DNA of 25,079 nucleotides from Lachnospiraceae bacterium UBA7160 (GTDB taxonomy: Bacteria; Bacillota; Clostridia; Lachnospirales; Lachnospiraceae): contig DKWE01000069.1 in the NCBI GenBank assembly GCA_002491565.1, positions 1 through 25,079 on the forward strand. Direction: 5' to 3'. The notes under the pieces were generated by a model. It made no database searches and was not told where the DNA came from. It was given only the letters and a program-made list of their open reading frames with translations. The position numbers were made by a program, and so were the translations under genes. Positions 21,957 to 25,079 of the stretch are shown here, one piece after another (the first letter of the stretch is position 1; every line of letters starts with the position of its first letter).

Positions 21957-22649
21957 ATGATTCAGGCGGTGCAGAAGGTAGGAATTTCAGATACGGTATA
22001 TGAACAGATGCTTGCGATGATTGCCAGCGGGGGCTGGCCGGAGGGGACAAAGATTCCATCGGAGAATGAGCTGAAGGATCAGTTTCAGGTCAGCCGGAAT
22101 ACGGTGCGGCAGGCAGTACAGAAGATGAACGCACTTGGAATTCTGGAGACACGGCAGGGGGCTGGGACCTTTGTCAAGAAGATTGACACAGGCTTTTATC
22201 TGAATATACTGATTCCCACAGCCTTTCTGGGGAACGAGAGCTGTATCGACATACTGGAATTTGAAAAGAGTATTCAGGTGGAGAGTGCAAAGCTGGCGGC
22301 AAAACGTGCGACCAGAGAGGAAATAGAAGGGCTGCGTCACTACATAGAGCAGATGAAGCTGGAGCAGGAGCCGGATGCCTTCTTCGAGCAGGACATTGAG
22401 TACCATATTTATTTATCAAAAATTACGCACAATGTAATGTTTTACAAGTCTATGACATTGATCAAGGATATGCTGAAAGAGAATCTCAGGGAGGTAGTCG
22501 TCCGGTACGGCACCAGAGAGAGTGTCAGCGCGCATGCGCAGATTTATCAGCACCTGTGTGACGGGGACGGGACAAACGCGGCGCGTTTGATGGATGAACA
22601 CATGCAGGTGGTCCTGGACCGCCTCTCGCATATCACACAAAAGGCCTGA
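21957..22649 (+). CDS. GntR family regulator, FadR/FCD subfamily
   Basis: A 230-residue ligand-responsive DNA-binding protein. The winged helix covers about 1-75, with IPSENELKDQFQVSRNTVRQ as recognition helix region and GAGTFV as the wing. The C-terminal FCD helical domain (about 95-225) shows the usual metal-ligand set D146, H150, H193 and H215, so it probably binds a carboxylate-type ligand through a metal, as known for this subfamily. The ATG at 21957 follows GAGG (21945-21948) by 8 bases. It is encoded inside the operon whose promoter carries a matching TTGT-N3-ACAA site, so negative autoregulation relieved by a sugar acid is the likely mode (inferred). Confidence 0.94.
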   Translation: MIQAVQKVGISDTVYEQMLAMIASGGWPEGTKIPSENELKDQFQVSRNTVRQAVQKMNALGILETRQGAGTFVKKIDTGFYLNILIPTAFLGNESCIDILEFEKSIQVESAKLAAKRATREEIEGLRHYIEQMKLEQEPDAFFEQDIEYHIYLSKITHNVMFYKSMTLIKDMLKENLREVVVRYGTRESVSAHAQIYQHLCDGDGTNAARLMDEHMQVVLDRLSHITQKA

Positions 22650-22718
22650 CATACGGAAATGCGTCCTGGCAGCTGACAGGGGCAGAATCCCGGTATGCGG
22701 CCAGGAAGGGAGAAGTCT

Positions 22719-23807
22719 ATGTACAAGATACCAGATAAAATGAAAGCGATGGTTTTGACCGGGCCGGGGACCTGGGAGATTCAGGAAGTACCAGTGCCGG
22801 TTCCGGGGCCGGAGGAGGTGCTGTGTAAAATCGGAGGCGTGGCAATCTGCGGCAGTGATCCGGAGGTTGTACACGGAGGGCTGGCAGGGGTCTGGCCGCC
22901 GTCGTATCCGTTTATTGCCGGGCATGAATGGGCCGGACGGATCGTGGCGAAGGGTGACGGCGTGACCGATTTTGAAGTAGGAGACCGCGTGGCAGGGGAG
23001 GCGCACAAAGGCTGCGGGCACTGCAGAAATTGTCTGGAGGGCAGATATACCCTGTGCCTGAATTATGGCAGGCCGGAGACGGGACACCGCCATTATGGGT
23101 TCCTTAACAATGGCGCTTATGCACAGTACTGCGTCTATCATGTGAAGAGTATCACGAAGCTTCCGGAACAGGTATCATATAAAGAAGCTGCCATGTGTGA
23201 TACTGCAGGAGTCGCACTGCACGGGCTTGAGCTGGCAGGAATTGAGCCGGGCTGTACGGTGGCGGTTGTCGGTCCGGGGCCGATCGGCATGATGGCGATG
23301 AAGCTTGCCAGAGCGATGGGAGCGGCGCGCGTCATTGTAGTTGGGCGCATGCCGCGAATTGAGACGGCGAAGCAGCTGGGCGCAGACGAGGTGGTGGACT
23401 TCACAGCGTGCGACCCGGTGAACCGCGTGCGTGAGCTGACAAAGGATCTGGGGGTCAGCGTGGCGCTGGAGTGCTCCGGCGCTCCCGGAACATTAAATGA
23501 GTGTATCCAGATGTGTAAAAAGGGCGGGAAGGTTGTAATGCTCGGGGTGGCAAAGGACGGAGTTACAGAGGATATTCCGCTGAAGTATGTGACGCACAAT
23601 GAGCTTTCTATTTTAGGGTCCCGCGCGAATCCGAATGTCAGCCATAAGGTGATTGATCTGATTGCCTCCGGCCGGATCGCGGTGAAGGAGATGGTGACGC
23701 ATACGTTTCCGCTCGAGGAGGTAGACGAGGCGTTTTACACGTTTGAGAACCGGGTTGGCGGAGCGATGAAAGTCGTGATCTATCCAAACGGCGGGGAGGA
23801 TGCGTAG
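22719..23807 (+). CDS. zinc-dependent medium-chain alcohol/polyol dehydrogenase
   Basis: A 362-residue MDR enzyme of the sorbitol/threonine dehydrogenase-like group. Catalytic zinc ligands C44 (CGSD) and H69-E70 (GHEWAG) are present. The structural zinc site is complete, with C99, C102, C105 and C113 in KGCGHCRNCLEGRYTLC. The Rossmann motif VVGPGPIGMM lies at about 184-193. The second strand ends VIVVGRMPR, lacking the acidic residue typical of NAD-specific forms, so NADP use is possible. AAGGGAG lies 6 bases before the ATG. In this operon it probably oxidises a sugar or sugar acid; its substrate cannot be read from sequence. A lactonase gene follows, suggesting a lactone product. Confidence 0.92.
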   Translation: MYKIPDKMKAMVLTGPGTWEIQEVPVPVPGPEEVLCKIGGVAICGSDPEVVHGGLAGVWPPSYPFIAGHEWAGRIVAKGDGVTDFEVGDRVAGEAHKGCGHCRNCLEGRYTLCLNYGRPETGHRHYGFLNNGAYAQYCVYHVKSITKLPEQVSYKEAAMCDTAGVALHGLELAGIEPGCTVAVVGPGPIGMMAMKLARAMGAARVIVVGRMPRIETAKQLGADEVVDFTACDPVNRVRELTKDLGVSVALECSGAPGTLNECIQMCKKGGKVVMLGVAKDGVTEDIPLKYVTHNELSILGSRANPNVSHKVIDLIASGRIAVKEMVTHTFPLEEVDEAFYTFENRVGGAMKVVIYPNGGEDA

Positions 23808-23917
23808 AGGACGCCTGTGTGGCTGAAATGGTCAAAAAGACAGTGCAGGTCCGGCAGCTTACATGTGCAAAGACGAACGATGGAGCGCATTGAGAGATCA
23901 GCAGGAGGAGAATACAA

Positions 23918-25042
23918 ATGGGAGCAATTCGGAAGTATTTGATTGGGACTTATACAGAGCCGGTGCTGTTTGGCACGGGGCAGATCATGGAGGGAAAAGG
24001 AAAGGGAATCCATGTGCTGAAGCTGGATCTGGAACAGGGGACACTGGCTGTGGAACCGGCAGCCGGCATCGTGCGAAATCCCTCTTATGTGGCCGTATCC
24101 GGAGAGTTTGTTTATTGCGTGAATGAGCTGAAGCAGTATAATGGCCAGATGGGGGGCAGTGTGACGGTTCTGACATGGGATGCGCCGCACGAAAAGCTTC
24201 AGATCCGGCAGGTGCTTCCGACACATGGAGAGGACCCGTGCCATGTGGCAGTGGATGAGACGGGAACGTATCTGGTGGCTGCGAATTTTATGACCGGAAG
24301 CGTGTGCTGCTGGAGAATCGGTCCGGACGGACTGCTGACTGAGACTGATTTTGTGCAGCATGAGGGCTGCAGTGCAGATCCAGTGCGCCAGGCAGGCCCG
24401 CATGCGCACGCCGGGATCTGGTTCAGTGGGGGAAAGAATGGGGCGGACCGCCAGGTGCTGGTGCCGGACCTCGGAAAAGATGAACTGGCAGCGTACCGTG
24501 TGACGGCAGAAGGAAAGCTACATTATGAGGAAGCGGTGTCAGTACGCTGCCGGAAAGGAAATGGACCACGGTTCGGAGAATTTCATGCGGTACATTCTGT
24601 GTTGTATCTTGTCAATGAGCTGGCTTCTTCGGTGACTGTGCTTGCCTATGACAGTTCCGGCCCCGCATTTACGGTTTTACAGGAGATTTCAACACTCCCC
24701 GAGGGGGTGCAGAGCCCAAGCACCGCGGCGGATCTCCACATCAGTCCGGATGGCAGACATGTCTATGCGTCCAACCGGGGACTGGACAGCATCGCAGTAT
24801 TTTCTGTATTGGATGACGGAAGGCTGAAGGCTGTGGAACAGGTATCATGCGGAGGGAAAACTCCCCGGAATTTTGTGATTGATCCGGATGGCGGATATGT
24901 GCTGGTTGCAAACCAGGATTCGGACACGATTGCGCTGTTTGCGCGCGATCCGCGAACCGGCCGGCTTACCTGGTTGCAGACGGTAGATGCCCCAAGCCCG
25001 GTCTGCCTTATCCCGTGCGGGCAGGAATCTGCAGGGATTTAA
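23918..25042 (+). CDS. beta-propeller lactonase (6-phosphogluconolactonase-like, YkgB/Pgl family)
   Basis: A 374-residue protein of the 7-bladed propeller lactonase family, expected to hydrolyse a sugar lactone to its acid. AGGAGGAG (23903-23910) is 7 bases before the ATG. Family motifs are YLIGTYTE at the start, NPSYVAVSGEFVYCVNE, HGEDPCHVAVDETGTYLVAANF, VPDLGKDELAAYRV, DLHISPDGRHVYASNRGLDSIAVF and GKTPRNFVIDPDGGYVLVANQDSDTI. Where many relatives have GPRH before FH, this one has GPRFGEFH, so the His is replaced. No signal peptide, so it is cytoplasmic. It is last in the operon after the dehydrogenase. The specific lactone is unknown. The window ends 37 bases later without a visible terminator. 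Confidence 0.92.
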   Translation: MGAIRKYLIGTYTEPVLFGTGQIMEGKGKGIHVLKLDLEQGTLAVEPAAGIVRNPSYVAVSGEFVYCVNELKQYNGQMGGSVTVLTWDAPHEKLQIRQVLPTHGEDPCHVAVDETGTYLVAANFMTGSVCCWRIGPDGLLTETDFVQHEGCSADPVRQAGPHAHAGIWFSGGKNGADRQVLVPDLGKDELAAYRVTAEGKLHYEEAVSVRCRKGNGPRFGEFHAVHSVLYLVNELASSVTVLAYDSSGPAFTVLQEISTLPEGVQSPSTAADLHISPDGRHVYASNRGLDSIAVFSVLDDGRLKAVEQVSCGGKTPRNFVIDPDGGYVLVANQDSDTIALFARDPRTGRLTWLQTVDAPSPVCLIPCGQESAGI

Positions 25043-25079
25043 GGGTCCAGGCTGTTATTTACTGTATAAGTCCAGTTTC

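Noticed and set aside
22650..22705. Interleaved complementary pairs (CATAC/GTATG and CCTGGC/GCCAGG) resembling a pseudoknot before the dehydrogenase gene
   Set aside because: Arms are only 5-6 bases and likely by chance in a GC-rich spacer; no further support.

Overview
The window looks like a chromosomal segment of a low-G+C-phylum anaerobe of the class Clostridia, most likely a Lachnospiraceae-type gut commensal with a moderately GC-rich genome. I infer this from gene order (rho, rpmE, DUF1385, prmC, prfA in a row), strong GGAGG-type ribosome sites, a YerC-family repressor, a zinc-type L31 protein, and many importers and FCD-type GntR regulation. No rRNA, tRNA, CRISPR array, insertion sequence or phage gene was seen. 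No species can be named from sequence alone.

Region 1 (1-7082) is a translation and termination block on the + strand: Rho with a very long repeat-rich disordered insertion, ribosomal protein L31 with its own extended -10 promoter and a strong intrinsic terminator, a DUF1385 membrane protein, the release-factor methyltransferase PrmC, its substrate RF1 (PrfA), and a small uncharacterised protein. Region 2 (7107-9283) is a two-gene accessory patch: an AAA-ATPase fused to a PD-(D/E)XK nuclease-like domain on +, meeting a C39-like cysteine peptidase on - with only 2 bases between their stop codons.

Region 3 (9313-17851) starts at a divergent promoter pair, followed by a structured leader of about 320 nt. 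It then runs through a complete family-5 (peptide-type) ABC importer (binding protein, two ATPases, two permeases), a uridine-phosphorylase-like enzyme and phosphopentomutase. Together these suggest uptake followed by nucleoside salvage, although family-5 importers normally carry peptides. The udp gene end and spacer are amplified as a 72-bp tandem repeat whose copies can each pair with one arm just before deoB.

Region 4 (17901-25042) has a YerC-type repressor with its own promoter. Next comes an apparent catabolic operon with a good promoter and a FadR/GntR-type operator: family-1 sugar-binding protein, two sugar permeases, an FCD-type GntR regulator, a zinc medium-chain dehydrogenase and a beta-propeller lactonase. 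No ATPase is encoded for this importer, so a shared MsmX-type ATPase elsewhere is inferred. Dehydrogenase plus lactonase suggests oxidation of a sugar to a lactone and then to an acid.

The strongest leads are the 72-bp repeat with competing hairpins before deoB, the Rho insertion, the structured leader before the importer, the GntR operator, and two binding proteins that lack a convincing lipobox. I found no clear new defence or mobile system. The AAA/nuclease gene is the nearest candidate.
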